A stretch of 64,000 nt of DNA, from the NCBI GenBank assembly GCA_035771165.1, contig JAWNZC010000237.1:434001-498000 (forward strand), in the 5' to 3' direction. The DNA is from Paragorgia papillata (Eukaryota > Cnidaria > Anthozoa > Scleralcyonacea > Coralliidae). Made by a program: the position numbers and the translations under genes. This document shows positions 1-10,415 of the stretch, one piece after another. The stretch's first letter is position 1, and every line of letters begins with the position of its first letter. Below the pieces are notes generated by a model. It had not been told where the DNA came from. It worked only from the letters and a program-made list of their open reading frames with translations, and ran no database searches.

Positions 1-351
1 ATATATCAGACGAGCCAGAGGATAACATGCTTACATCCCGACGTGTATCTCATATTGAAACAACAAACTTTCCTAATTTGTCCACACATTCAATTAACAA
101 TGTTCACGTAACCTTCTGCTATATTTGACATGTTTTCCACAACCTACATTTCCAGAAATTATTGATACCCCCCTGATGCCGCCATATTGAGACAGAAATC
201 TGGCAGAGGTTCTTCTTTCTCTTCCTTTTCCGCTTTCCGCCCGCACTCTTTATGTCCAGCTGGCGATTCCGACACATCTCCGACGATCCCCGAAATCTCC
301 GAAAGAACGTCTGCGGAGGAGAGAGGTACATGCACTGATCTCTATATAAAC
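1..351. other. No gene seen; old dispersed repeat
   Basis: No supported coding sequence. The last part (CTGCGGAGGAGAGAG ... CACTGATCTCTATATAA, 312-350) resembles 16685-16720 (CCTGCGGAGG ... CACTGACCTCTATATAA), so it is part of a dispersed repeat that the next element interrupted. Confidence 0.4.
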
Positions 352-1324
352 CAGTGAACTCTATATAAGGACTGGAACGCTACCTCCATAAGGTCGGCCC
401 TATGATTGGATGAAGCCAAACTTCCGGCTGCTGGGGGCAACACATGAACGTCTGACCAACGTCCAAGGAGCGGTAGAAAACAGACAATGGCCCAGCGAGA
501 ATTTTTTATTTTTTTGTAGTTGAACTTCTTTTGAATTGATATAACGAAGCTAGTATGTATTAGAATCATTGTCCTTTCTGTCTGAGGTATGTTTGCTGGC
601 AAAAATAGATTGAAGCAGGAAATATATTGTCAAACGAAAGCAAAATTTTGCTTGGATTGATGGAAACTCCTGACGAAAATTCAGGTTATATTTAGTATTT
701 ATTCGTCTTTATTTTATGAATTCTTGCAACCCTATCAAGCTGTGCCTTTGCTCTTATGAATAGTCTCCTCATACCTTTTGAATCACATATATTTTTTATC
801 TTTGATGCCTTTAAAACACTGTCGGTTCGTATTTCTGTGTTTTGTTCGATTTTTTGACTGTTCAGAAAATTTAATATTTATGGTTTTTATTGATCATGTC
901 AGCATCCATATGCTCGACAGATTATAGCCACTAGATTTCAGTAGGCTTTAGCCCTGATTAATGCTATCTTTATTTGATTCAAGATAGTTCATAGACTTTT
1001 TTCTTGACTTTTGATACCTCAACTGGCTCAACACTTGGAGCTGCCCTACAAACAATCAAGAGATCCGCGCGGTTTCGGACTCAAAATGTGTTTTTTTGTC
1101 AAATATTCAAGCTACGTTTTTGTTGCTAAAAGCCTTTAGAAGAAGTATATATTACTGTAGCATGTTTGCATTTCTTTGTAATTGGTTCATAACAAAATAT
1201 AACTTAAAAAATATAGATTTTCTTGCATATAAAGAGGACTGGGACCGCCCTGCATGTCAGCCTCCATGACGGCTTCAAAATTTGGTTTGTAGGTATCGTT
1301 CCAGTCCTTATATAGAGTTCACTG
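352..1324. mobile_element. hAT-type non-autonomous DNA transposon, 973 bp
   Basis: Terminal inverted repeats of about 35 bp begin CAGTGAACTCTATATAAGGA at 352 and end with the reverse complement at 1324. The flanks carry an exact 8-bp target-site duplication ATATAAAC (344-351 and 1325-1332). CAGTG ends and an 8-bp duplication are the hAT superfamily signature. No transposase frame is present inside. Confidence 0.88.
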
Positions 1325-1332
1325 ATATAAAC

Positions 1333-2000
1333 TGGATAGGCCATTCCCTATGGCCAGCAGTCAAACATTTCGTGGCAGTCGCCGCCATCTTACGTAGTGG
1401 AACATATGACGCATTGCGGCCTTAGAACTTGTTCCCAATCCTAAAGTTGACTAGCATAAGCAAGCTTGACGTAAGAGGAATATTAAGTACTCTGTGCCGG
1501 GGGAGTCGGAAAAGCCGTAAAGCAAACAACAGATGCCGGTTGGTTTAGTTTTCACTGTTTCACAACACGATATTGTTAAAGGCATTAAGATTACTTTACA
1601 AGGTACAATATAAGACTTGGAATTGAATTCTTCGTGGATTTTATAGTCTGTTTTACAGTTTATATTATCGTGAAGTTTCTTCGTTGTCGGCACTGAAGAA
1701 AAACAACAAAATTTAAAGGTTTTACAGCTCAGTAATAGAAACAAATGCAAGAAATTAGTGTCTTAAACCTTATTGAGTACTTCTTGTGTCATTACATTCG
1801 TTTAAATTTTCTTAAAATAACTTTTTTTGTCTGTTTTCAATCTACGAAAGCTATGAACTTTAGTGGGCGCCATCTTGGGTAGTGGTCACGTCATCATACA
1901 ACTGGCACGCAAAATCTGGCCTCATGCCCCATCCAGTTTTATTGACGTCAGTGGGTACATAGTATGGCTCATACACTAAACCCTAAATAGCCATGATTAA
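1333..2000. other. Lipin intron or upstream sequence, nothing recognised
   Basis: I see no exon here matching the part of LNS2 that should precede 2327. Two CGCCATCTT motifs (near 1383 and 1869) recall the YY1-type motif that also occurs in repeats farther on. Confidence 0.3.
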
Positions 2001-2200
2001 GGCTACGTTTACACGGTACCGGACGAATTCGAGACCGGTCTCGAATTTCGCCGTGTAAACAGGCGGAACCGTACTAATTCGAGACCGGTCTCGAATTCGT
2101 CCTATTTCGCCGTGTAAACAGGCGGAACCATACGAATTCGAGACCGGTTCCGAATTCGTCCGGTACCGTGTTGACCGGGTCTAACCGTACAAAAGTGCTG
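2001..2200. repeat. Palindromic repeat, three units with GAATTCGAGACCGGTCTCG core
   Basis: Three tandem units each hold the palindrome GAATTCGAGACCGGTCTCGA or a close variant, joined by CCGTGTAAACAGGCGGAACC. The outer ends TTTACACGGTACCGGACGAA and TTCGTCCGGTACCGTGT are inverted, as in a small MITE. It lies about 130 bp upstream of the lipin exon acceptor. Confidence 0.6.
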
Positions 2201-2326
2201 TAAATATAGTTAACTCTGTCGGCTATATTGACGGCACCTAAAATATTTTCATTGAGTTTGAGCATCGCGAGTAGATTATCCATTTTCCCGCTATTATTTT
2301 ATTTTTTTATTTATTTTTAATTTCAG

Positions 2327-2441
2327 AGAAGTGATTGAAAAGAGACCTGAAGATTTTAAGATCCCATGTTTACGTAATATCAAAAAGCTCTTTCCACCCA
2401 AAAGTGAACCTTTCTTCGCTGGCTTTGGAAACAGAATGAAC
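2327..2441 (+). CDS. LPIN: Lipin exon (LNS2 domain, [10 protein letters not shown]...GNRMN)
   Basis: The acceptor is TTTCAG just before 2327 and the donor is GTAAGT from 2442. One leading base completes an upstream codon, then 38 codons follow and the exon ends in phase 0. It contains the lipin signatures [10 protein letters not shown] and FFAGFGNR. The FGNR motif belongs to the conserved haloacid-dehalogenase-like part of LNS2. Confidence 0.92.
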
Positions 2442-5400
2442 GTAAGTAATAAGCTAAGATAACAATGCTCTTTGAAAGAAAATGAAATAAAACAAATGGG
2501 AAGTAGGGAAAAGAAAGAGAAAGGGACACTCTCCTCTTTTCTCTTCCCAGTACGTTGCTGTGATATTCATGTTCGGCCAAAGCATTGCCCGTACAATTGA
2601 AAAGCTACAGTTTTGAAAGCCACCGTTTTGAAAAGCCACAGTTTTGAAAAGCCACAGTTTTGAAAAGCTACAGTTTTGAAAGTTACAGTTTTGAAAAGCC
2701 ACAGTTTTGAAAAGCCACAGTTTTGAAAAGCCACAGTTTTGAAAAGCCACAGTTTTGAAAAGCTACAGTTTTGAAAGTTACAGTTTTGAAAAGCTACAGC
2801 TTTGAAAAGCTACAGTTTTGAAAAGCCACATTTTTGAAAAGCTACAGTTTTGAAAAGCTACAGTTTTGAAAAGGCACAATTTTAAAAAGGCACAGTTTTG
2901 AAAAGTCACAGTTTTGAAAAGCTACATTTTTGAAAAGCTACAGTTTTGAAAAGCTAAAGTTTTGAAAAGCCACAGTTTTGAAAAGCCACAGTTTTGAAAA
3001 GCTACAGTCTTGAAAAGCTACATTTTTGAAAAGCTACAGTTTTGAAAAGGCACAGTTTTAAAAAGGCACAGTTTTAAAAAGGCACAGTTTTGAAAAGTCA
3101 CAGTTTTGAAAAGCTACATTTTTGAAAAGCTACAGTTTTGAAAAGCCACAGTAATATTTTAAAAAGCCACGTTTTTAAAATGCTACAGTTTAGAATAGTC
3201 ACAGTTTTGAAAAGCCATTAAGCCACAGTTCTGAAAAGCTACAGTTTTGAAAAGCTACATTTTTGAAAAGCTACAGTTTTGAAAAAGCACAGTTTTAAAA
3301 AGACACAGTTTTGAAAAGTCACAGTTTTGAAAAACTACATTTTTGAAAAGCTACAGTTTTGAAAAGCTATAGTTTTGAAAAGCCACAGTTTTGAAAATCT
3401 ACAGTCTTGAAAAGCCACAGTTTTGAAAAGCTACAGTTTTCAAAAGCTATAGTTTTGAAAAGCACAGTTTTGAAAAGTCACAGTTTTGAAAAGCCACAGT
3501 TTTGAAAAGCCACAGTTTTGAAAAATAAGTTTTGAAAAGCCACAGTTTTGACAAGCCACAGTTTTGAAAAGCCACAGTTTTAAAAAGGCCCAGTTTTAAA
3601 AAGCTACAGTTTTGAAAAGCTACAGTTTTGAAAAGCTACAGCTTTGAAAAGCCACAGTTTTGAAAAGCCACAGTTTTGAAAAGCCACAGTTTTAAAAAGG
3701 CCCAGTTTTGAAAAGCTACAGTTTTGAAAAGCCACAGCTTTGAAAAGCCACAGTTTTGAAAAGCTATAGTTTTAGAAAGGCCCAGTTTTGAAAAGCTACA
3801 GTTTTGAAAAGCTAAAGTTTTGAAAAGCCACAGTTTTGAAAAGCCACAGTTTTGAAAAGCTACAGTCTTGAAAAGCTACAGTTTTGAAAAGGCACAGTTT
3901 TAAGAAGGCACAGTTTTAAAAAGGCACAGTTTTGAAAAGTCACAGTTTTGAAAAGCTACATTTTTGAAAAGCTACAGTTTTGAAAAGCCACAGTAATATT
4001 TTAAAAAGCCACGTTTTTAAAATGCTACAGTTTAGAATAGTCACAGTTTTGAAAAGCCATTAAGCCACAGTTCTGAAAAGCTACAGTTTTGAAAAGCTAC
4101 ATTTTTGAAAAGCTACAGTTTTGAAAAAGCACAGTTTTAAAAAGACACAGTTTTGAAAAGTCACAGTTTTGAAAAACTACATTTTTGAAAAGCTACAGTT
4201 TTGAAAAGCCACAGTTTTAAAAAGGCCCAGTTTTAAAAAGCTACAGTTTTGAAAAGCCACAGTTTTGAAAAGCTACAGTTTTGAAAAGCTACAGCTTTGA
4301 AAAGCCACAGTTTTGAAAAGCCACAGTTTTGAAAAGCCACAGTTTTAAAAAGGCCCAGTTTTGAAAAGCTACAGTTTTGAAAAGCCACAGTTTTGAAAAG
4401 CCACAGTTTTGAAAAGCTACAGTTTTAAAAAGGCCCAGTTTTGAAAAGCTACAGTTTTGAAAAGCTACAGTTTTGAAAAGCTACAGTTTTGAAAAGCCAC
4501 AGTTTTGAAAAGCCACAGTTTTGAAAAGTCACAGCTTTGAAAAGCCACAGTTCTGAAAAGCCATACAGTTCAATCTCGTTCCCAGAGCCCACGTTCCCCA
4601 CCCGGGAAACGAGAGACTCTGGGATAATCCGTTTCACATCGATATTTCATTGGCTGATGAACACAGTGAACTCTATATAATCGAAATATAGTGAACTCTA
4701 TATAACTCTTCTTCCGGATAACAAGAATCCTGTGATGGCGTGAACGGATTATCCCAGAGCCTCTCGTTTCCCGCCCGCTGGGTAAGGGGAACGTGGGCTC
4801 TGGGGACGAGATTACATACAGTTTTGAAAAGTCACAGTTTTGAAAAGCTACAGTTTTGAAAAGCTACATAATTTTTAGTGGAGATAGTTAAGTGTAAAGC
4901 ATAGATTTTCTTTTCTTTGTAGGATGTTTTGTCGTACCGTGCTGTTGGTATTCCTGTGCAAAGAATCTTCACAGTAAATCACAAGGTAAGATTTTGATAT
5001 TTCTAATGTTTGCCATTCTCGAAGAAAAATCGTTGAATTTCTTTGGACAAGATTTATTTTTCATTTTATTTTATTGCTGCCCCCGTCAGGGGATGTGGAT
5101 GTGTCGGCAATTGCGCAATCTCTAGATTCTCTAAAGTGGCTTAGTGCGCATGTTCGGCTGATAGCCTCACACGCTTCACGTCTTCGAAGATATTTTCAAA
5201 GAAGTTCAGCTTTGTCTTCTTTGTCAGGAAATTCACGGTAAGAACAATTCATAAATATGTCTTTACTTTCACGGGGAAGTATTCATCAAGGCCATGAACG
5301 TTGCAGTGGCGATTCTCGAGGAAAGCAGTGCTCTTTCATGAGTTTATCAGCGCTGTTGACAGCACAAGCTATTTTAGTCGATAAATGGGACTCGACAATC

Positions 5401-7108
5401 ATCGACCATGTCTTAGTTGAAGGAGACAAAATGTACCTGAATGCCTACAACAATGGTCTCATCCCACGTGAAGAATTTGTTGTCGTTGAACAACTTACCA
5501 ACTGTTGTTTCTTTATCCATTGAGACAAATATTTACCATAATGATACCCAAACATACAAATTGATAGATGTGGAACTGCTGACTGTGTAGTCTAACATTC
5601 AGAACACTATCATCTTGCAAACTATTAATCATGTTGTTCCTGTTATTTTTAAAGAAAAATATATTTTCTATTTGTTTTGTCCCATTGATCTATCTGCATA
5701 TGTACATGGCTGTTTGTTGATTTGATATATCAAAAATATGTATAATTATTAATTCTCAATGTTTAATCTTTCCTGCCTGAAGGTCATTTGAGAAAAATTT
5801 AGAAAGTGGGTCTTCTGACCCTAGCAAGTGAAAGTTACTGCTACTAGTATAAAATCAGAGCATATCCAAAAATTTTCAGTAGCATATTAGGACTCCATTT
5901 GGTCCTTCAGGCAGCACTTTCCTTGCGATAGTAATTTCTAGTTTATTTAACTTTGCGGACATATTACAAACATCAATTGACCTTATATAGACAATAAGCT
6001 GGGTAACTTACTGCAACAGCTAATACCAATTACTTCGGCCCCAAAGCAAGTATAGACAATTACTTAAAAAGTATACGATGATGTAATATATCAACAACGA
6101 GTTTGAGTGTTTCATCAGGGGATCCAAACACGAGAAAACATGATGAAAGCAGCGATCATGGCGATCGTAGCGATTAGTGGAAACCAGGCTATACTGAACA
6201 ATAGCCACGGTCAACCATGGCCGCCTTTTTAGCGATCATATGGAAACAGCGACATGATTGTTGATCGTTGCGATCGCCGAGCTAATTTTTGAGCGATCGT
6301 GGCGATCGTAGCGATTATAAGGAAACCAGGCTTTAGCTCGGCGATCGCAACGATCAAATTTTGTTCGTTCATTTCTTCTAGGGTGAAGTAAAGAACGAGT
6401 TAACAAACGCTTTTCAATCATCGTAAGTTTTTTGGTTAATGTTCTTGTCATGTTTTTATACGTTTTTAGTTCGTTTTATGTCTGTTGCTATTCGTAAAGT
6501 GTTGTGATATAAAACAGTAGAAAACTAGGCATGCAGCAAAGCGATAAAGTGGTAGAATGCCGAAATTTTTAGCAACGAAATACTGACGTTTCAAACAGTC
6601 AGACTGTCAGAGCCTTTCATCAGAGTAAATGCAATATAAACGCCAATATAACGAACACTTGAATAATTTGCTACGCAAGGCACCCCGCAACTGGCCACGA
6701 TATATATAAAATTTATGCTCTTAAGTCCGGATTGAGTTTCAATCCGGATTGAACTCATCCCCTCTTCTGATCAAATCCCTTACTGTTTACATGAATCCGG
6801 GTTGAGATTAGCTCATTCCGGATTGAGTTCAATCCGGTACTCATCTCATTCCGGATTGAAATTTCGTTCCGGATTAATGTAAAGGCGTGCGAGATATCAT
6901 TCCGGAATTAAAAACTTAACAGAGAGGACTAGAACAAACAAACAATGCATGCGTGTTTTCTAATATTTACGGATTTCAGATTTCATGCGGATTTCAATCC
7001 AGAAACCCAATTCCCATGTAAACACGGATCGACTTCGCATTTCAATCCGGATTGAAACTCGATCAGAGCGATAGTCACATAGGCGTACGGGACAAATTTT
7101 GTTGGGAA

Positions 7109-7139
<31 letters not shown>

Positions 7140-8985
7140 GCTGAGCATTAAAGTATTACTAATGTAACTATAATAAGTGTAATATTACTAAAAGTATTAC
7201 TATTGTAAGTTACACTCCACAGACTAAGCTTGTATCAATATTGCGTGCTCAATACTATCTGCTTGCGACTCGGATTATGTCGTTGAGTGTCTGTGAAGTA
7301 TCACAATCACATATTTTCTTTATGTGCTGCTGTGCAGTTGTGCGCAGCATCACGTCCATAGTTATAACTTATATACAAGCCTTTCAAGCCAGCCCGGTAA
7401 GATGATTTTGCCCGAATTACGAGATTATTTTTGCCTGAATAGAATGAATCTTCAGACAAATGCGGGCCTGCATCCCTCCCATTCCCCCGGGCCGTACGCC
7501 TATGGATAGTCAAGTGTTTACTAAAAGACAAGTCGTCCATATTGGCTTTTCAAGAACGCCATTGATTAATCACTATTACATCAACAAGCAAGCTGATTAA
7601 GCTTCTTAACTGATAAAATAAGTCGATGAATTACGTCAGTAGGTCGACGAATTACGTCAGTAGGTCGATGAATTACGTCAGCGTGTTATTGCCAAGCACA
7701 ACAACAACAACAAAAGCTACAAGTTAAACGTTCTCAGAGTTTGCTAATCAAGCTGTGAATACTCAGGGATTAATAACGAAAGCTTTGGGATTCAGACCAG
7801 TAACTCTGTGAGGACTAGTCTGATGTTTTAACCATTGCACTACGGCGCTATCATGGCTCGGGTGACACAATATCATTAAGTACATTATATCATTAAGTAT
7901 TGTTCTATAAGTCGATTAAATCTTGTGCAAATCTGACAGACACGCTTAGGTGGTCCTTGTATAGAAAGAAGGTCACCCCCATCTGAAAATAAGAGCATTG
8001 TGAGAAAATAGAAAATTGGAATATTTACGAGGAAACAATTTTATTAAAAATAAAAAGACTTCGAGAAGTTTCATAGAAAATATGGAGGGAAATTTTTTTT
8101 AGATAACTTGAAAGAAAGTATGAGAAAACTTTCTTAGAAAATAGAAAAATACAAAATAATGAGAAAATTCTATAGAAATTAGAAAGAAAAAAAATGCAAA
8201 ATTATGAGAATATTTCTTATAAAATAGGAAAAATTGGAAAATCGTGAGGGGAAATTTCATAGAAAAAATGACAAAAAATGTCCTTAGAATAGAAGATAAG
8301 AATATTTATGAGAAATAAATTTGATTGAAAAAAACGAATTTCTGATTAGAAAATATCATAGAAATTAGAAAATTATGAGAAGAAAAATTCAGAAAATTGA
8401 AACATTTAGAAATTTGTGAGTGAAAAATTTCATAGAAAACTCAAAAAAATTATGAGAAACTTTCTTAGAAAAAAATAGACAATTATGAGAAGATTTCATA
8501 GAAAATAGAAAAACAATTTTGAAGAAAAAAAAATTATAGAAAATATAAAAACTTTTCTTAGAAAATAGAAATAAAAAGAAATTAAAAAATAGGCAATTTT
8601 TAGGGAGGGCAAATTTCCTAGAAAAGTAGAAAAATCATGAGAAACTTTCTCAGAGAATTTGAGAATTTTATGGAACCCCCCCCCTAAAATTTAGACAATT
8701 GTAGGAGAAAATTGCTCAAAAATTTAAACAAAAATATAAAGAAACTTTTCCCTGAATATGATTCTGAACTTGAGCATGATGAGGCTGTGTGTTATTTACT
8801 CTAGTTACACTGAAATGCAAGACTTGGTCGATCAAATGTTTCCTCCATTTGCCGACTACGCCAGCCTTGTGGCCTCCGACGAGTTCAGCGCTTTTACATA
8901 CTGGAGGATACCTGTGACGTCATTATACAGCAACGAACCGCTGACACAAACAACTTCGGCGCAAGTCGCCCAGAAGGCTTCCTAG
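2327..8985 (+). CDS. LPIN: Lipin, 3' part of gene (four exons, C-terminal 132 residues)
   Basis: The four exons 2327-2441, 4923-4985, 6382-6422 and 8805-8985 join in phase and encode the C-terminus of a lipin, the Mg2+-dependent phosphatidate phosphatase that makes diacylglycerol from phosphatidate and, in animals, also acts as a nuclear co-regulator. Seen directly: [68 protein letters not shown] and FSAFTYWR, in the order found in the LNS2 domain and tail of metazoan lipins. Every intron has GT-AG borders. The start, the N-LIP domain and the catalytic DxDxT loop are not in the window, so the gene is cut by the window edge; the first exon here opens with one base that completes a codon begun upstream. 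The vertebrate/insect paralogue number cannot be assigned, so the symbol is generic. Confidence in the family is high. Confidence 0.93.
2602..4870. repeat. Minisatellite, 16-bp unit AAGCYACAGTTTTGAA, in lipin intron
   Basis: About 130 imperfect copies of a 16-bp unit (typically AAAAGCCACAGTTTTG or AAAAGCTACAGTTTTG) run through most of the intron between the first two lipin exons. The array is broken once by a 244-bp MITE. A distinctive block with CAGTAATATTTTAAAAAG recurs 842 bp apart (near 3149 and 3991), showing an internal segmental duplication. Open frames on the minus strand in the array are only the repeat translated. Confidence 0.95.
4571..4814. mobile_element. MITE with long inverted repeats and 9-bp target duplication
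   Basis: Inverted arms of roughly 70 bp start AATCTCGTTCCCAGAGCC on the left and end GGCTCTGGGGACGAGATT on the right. The flanks carry CATACAGTT (4562-4570 and 4815-4823), a 9-bp duplication of an off-consensus minisatellite unit. Long arms and a 9-bp duplication suggest a Mutator-like origin. The centre carries two copies of AGTGAACTCTATATAA, the tip of the hAT family seen at 352. Confidence 0.8.
4923..4985 (+). CDS. LPIN: Lipin exon ([21 protein letters not shown])
   Basis: A 21-codon exon bounded by TTTGTAG and GTAAG, phase 0 at both ends. It continues GFGNRMN with [11 protein letters not shown] and RIFTVNHK, matching the lipin pattern GNR-x-D-V-x-x-Y-x-x-V-G-x-x-x-x-R-I-F-T-V-N. The preceding intron is filled by the 16-bp-unit minisatellite. 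Confidence 0.92.
5080..5592 (+). pseudogene. Mobile-element remnant with protease-like ORF (5257-5523)
   Basis: The frame 5257-5523 (88 codons) includes [15 protein letters not shown], then [18 protein letters not shown] and [15 protein letters not shown]. The GKQC-x-S pattern followed by W-x-x-x-x-x-D-x-x-L-x-x-GD-x-Y recalls the amino-terminal cysteine-protease-like (OTU/C76-like) modules carried by some eukaryotic transposon proteins, with the cysteine of GKQC as possible nucleophile. This family link is from memory and unproven. The frame is short, has no clear rest of protein, and lies in a lipin intron beside a dispersed repeat (5593-5943), so it is probably the tail of a decayed element rather than a host exon. 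Confidence 0.45.
5593..5943 (+). repeat. Dispersed repeat, copy A (inverted relative to 31236-31710)
   Basis: Reverse-complementing 31236-31710 reproduces this stretch closely, including CATTGATCTATCTGCATATG, TTTAATCTTTCCTGCCTGAA and GCGATAGTAATTTCTAGT. The second copy has about 75-100 extra bases near its left third. Copy A follows the protease-like frame, so it may be the 3' region of that element. Confidence 0.85.
6120..6360. repeat. CGATCG-rich repeat next to lipin micro-exon
   Basis: The motif GGCGATCGTAGCGATTA then GGAAACCAGGCT occurs twice (near 6160 and 6300), with GCGATCGC-rich inverted partners. It looks like the ends of a small MITE of the 'GGAAACCAGGCTT' kind; boundaries are unclear. 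Confidence 0.45.
6382..6422 (+). CDS. LPIN: Lipin micro-exon, 41 nt ([13 protein letters not shown])
   Basis: A 41-nt exon between TTCTTCTAG and GTAAGT. It encodes [13 protein letters not shown] plus two bases of the next serine codon. It was found by asking which short GT-AG interval could bridge NHK to SYTEM. It supplies the conserved G-E that follows the K in lipins (compare GEL-x-x-E in flies and vertebrates) and leaves exactly the phase that the last exon needs. It sits directly beside CGATCG-rich repeat DNA. Confidence 0.88.
6500..6635 (-). mobile_element. Penelope-like element end with hammerhead-like motif (copy 1)
   Basis: On the minus strand: TTTACTCTGATGA, a spacer, then GAAACGTCAGTA. 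This keeps the hammerhead core blocks CUGAUGA and GAAA, a GUC cleavage triplet and a possible 4-bp helix I (TACT/AGTA). Similar sequence follows in all four copies of the window (GTATTTCGTTGCTAAAAA). The helix II region holds an extra ACAGTCTGACTGT hairpin, so catalytic activity is doubtful. Confidence 0.5.
6715..7085. mobile_element. MITE-like repeat rich in CAATCCGGATTGA
   Basis: Several palindromic AATCCGGATTGA motifs and the ends TCCGGATTGAGTTTCAATCC / TTTCAATCCGGATTGAAACT face each other. TGTTTACATG near both ends is typical of 'TTTACA' MITEs. No coding sequence. Confidence 0.55.
7111..7140. repeat. Poly-G tract, 30 bases
   Basis: Thirty consecutive G residues. Such a tract may form a G-quadruplex and is also a common place for assembly error. 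Confidence 0.9.
7690..7860 (-). mobile_element. tRNA-derived SINE
   Basis: On the minus strand the pol III A box TAGTGCAATGG (complement of 7832-7842) matches TRGYNNANNGG exactly. A weaker B box GGTCTGAATCCC lies about 45 bases on, the spacing found in tRNA. Downstream (towards 7700) the sequence ends in a (TTG)n run, as SINE tails do. It is not a functional tRNA: the B box has two mismatches and the arms do not close. Confidence 0.6.
7975..8745. repeat. Degenerate A-rich tandem repeat in last lipin intron
   Basis: Loose repetition of phrases such as AATTATGAGAAAATTTC and TTTCATAGAAAATAGAAAA at about 30-45 bp spacing. It is highly diverged, so the period is approximate. It ends just before the terminal lipin exon. 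Confidence 0.6.
8805..8985 (+). CDS. LPIN: Lipin terminal exon and stop codon
   Basis: The acceptor is TTTACTCTAG. The first base completes the split serine codon, then 59 codons and TAG at 8983-8985. It encodes [15 protein letters not shown], then [15 protein letters not shown], the usual lipin ending (vertebrate: NFTFWREPLP). The open frame extends upstream past the acceptor, to an ATG at 8758, but that part is intron by the splice evidence. No clear AATAAA is seen in the few hundred bases after the stop. Confidence 0.92.
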
Positions 8986-9077
8986 TATAATAGCTTATGC
9001 AATTGATAGTCTTACGATTCGTGTGTTCAATGCATGTGCTATTTTGAGGTGAACACGTGAAAGACTCACAAGTTGTT

Positions 9078-9235
9078 TACCGGGGGGTACTCCAATATAT
9101 TAGGCTATACGGGACGTACTACTGGTCAGGGTGTTGTTGTGGCCATTCTGAGTCTGGAACAGCGTATGTAGTTGGGGGTTTTCTCTCGTCCTTTTTCGAG
9201 CGGCGAAGGAGCTCTGATAACCCCTGTCACACAGA
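9078..9235. repeat. GGGGGGTACTCC dispersed repeat
   Basis: CGGGGGGTACTCCAATATAT followed by TAGGCTATACGGGACGT. From memory this is the end of a repeat that is abundant in anthozoan genomes (usual form GGGGTACTCCCATATATGGG). It supports the taxon inference. Confidence 0.5.
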
Positions 9236-9955
9236 ATACCCAATCCTAGCCTTGTCATTATTATACACTATTTGATGACGGCCAAAAATGACTTACTTCG
9301 GTCATAGGGTCATTAACTCCGGGATAACAAGTCTCGTGGTAACAAACCCCGGGATGATTACCCGGTAAAGATCAGGCATAAACTACGGGAAAACTCTTCC
9401 ACCGGTGAAGAGACTGAATTAGATTTAGGATTAATGATTAGGTTTAGGTCTCGATCCGTGGAAGAGTTCCTCCTCATGAAATGCGGCTCCGAAGCAGGGA
9501 GACTGGTACTAGGTCTGGTTACCAAGTATAACTCGTTCCTAGACTCCACGCGGGCACGTGGACATATACGAGTTTCCTTTCTAGGGCTTACGTAATTTAC
9601 GTTATCATGTTGGTTTTATCCTAAGTCTTCCACATATCTATAGTCGCGTAACAAGAGCATAAAGAAAGAGAGGATTAATTAGTTCTATCCTAGTTTCTCT
9701 AAAGTTATTTTTAGATCAGCGATAGCCAATCACCAAACGATACTCCTATCATGTGACAGCTATCGTGAATTTTGCGTGGAGGTCTACACATTCCTCTTGC
9801 GAAAACAAAATGGCGGGAAAATCATAGGAGTGAAGTACGTTTTGTAGAAAGATTATTACGATAACATTTTATTAAAGGCATTACTCAAGAATTGAAGACG
9901 GTTTTAATATTTCTATAAAAAAAGAGTTTTATCATTTCCAAAATACTTGTTTAAT
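9236..9955. other. Intergenic, nothing recognised
   Basis: No supported gene, RNA or clear repeat. Short open frames here have no recognisable features. Confidence 0.3.
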
Positions 9956-10415
9956 AATATATATATATATATATATATATTTCTAAAATTCATTAATAAT
10001 TCATGAGGAAAACACAAAGAAAAATCATGAGCGTATCGGATCTATATATATGATATAGACTCGCTCTAAGTTTCTCGCTGATTTTTAACGGCTGAGATAA
10101 GCTTAATTTTCAAAATTACTACGCCAATGAACGTATGAAGTGATTCTTTTTAGAAGCCATTTAAAAACCTTGCAGTACGGGCTTTATCGGCTCTAAAACA
10201 CTCGGCTATCGCCTCGTGTTTTATATCCGATAAAGCCCTCCTGCGCGGTTTATAAATATTACATATATATATATATATATATATATTTATAACATAGATG
10301 TAATATAACAGCGTTTCTGATTGGCTACCGTGCGTGCTCCATAACTCGATGGAGCACGGCAATTTCAAACGGAATGAGAAACTCAGTTCTTTTGTGTCTG
10401 ATTCTCTGTTATAAA
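9956..10415. repeat. (TA)n tracts and a hairpin repeat
   Basis: (TA)n lies near 9957-9980 and 10262-10287. Between them 10178-10245 forms a hairpin (GGGCTTTATCGG / CCGATAAAGCCC) around CACTCGGCTATCGCCTCGTG. The GGCTATCGCCTCG motif recurs near 10497 and, inverted, near 33298, marking a dispersed family. Confidence 0.6.

Noticed and set aside
2454..4637. Minus-strand frames reading [19 protein letters not shown] repeats
   Set aside because: They are the 16-bp minisatellite translated; the period is not a multiple of three and frames break throughout.
5085..5238. Candidate lipin exons after CCCGTCAG (5090) or TTTGTCAG (5229)
   Set aside because: The first hits a stop after eleven codons, the second lacks the conserved glycine and has the wrong phase; 6382-6422 fits both sequence and phase.
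6960..7148. Frame beginning [13 protein letters not shown]
   Set aside because: It is the 30-base poly-G tract read on the minus strand.
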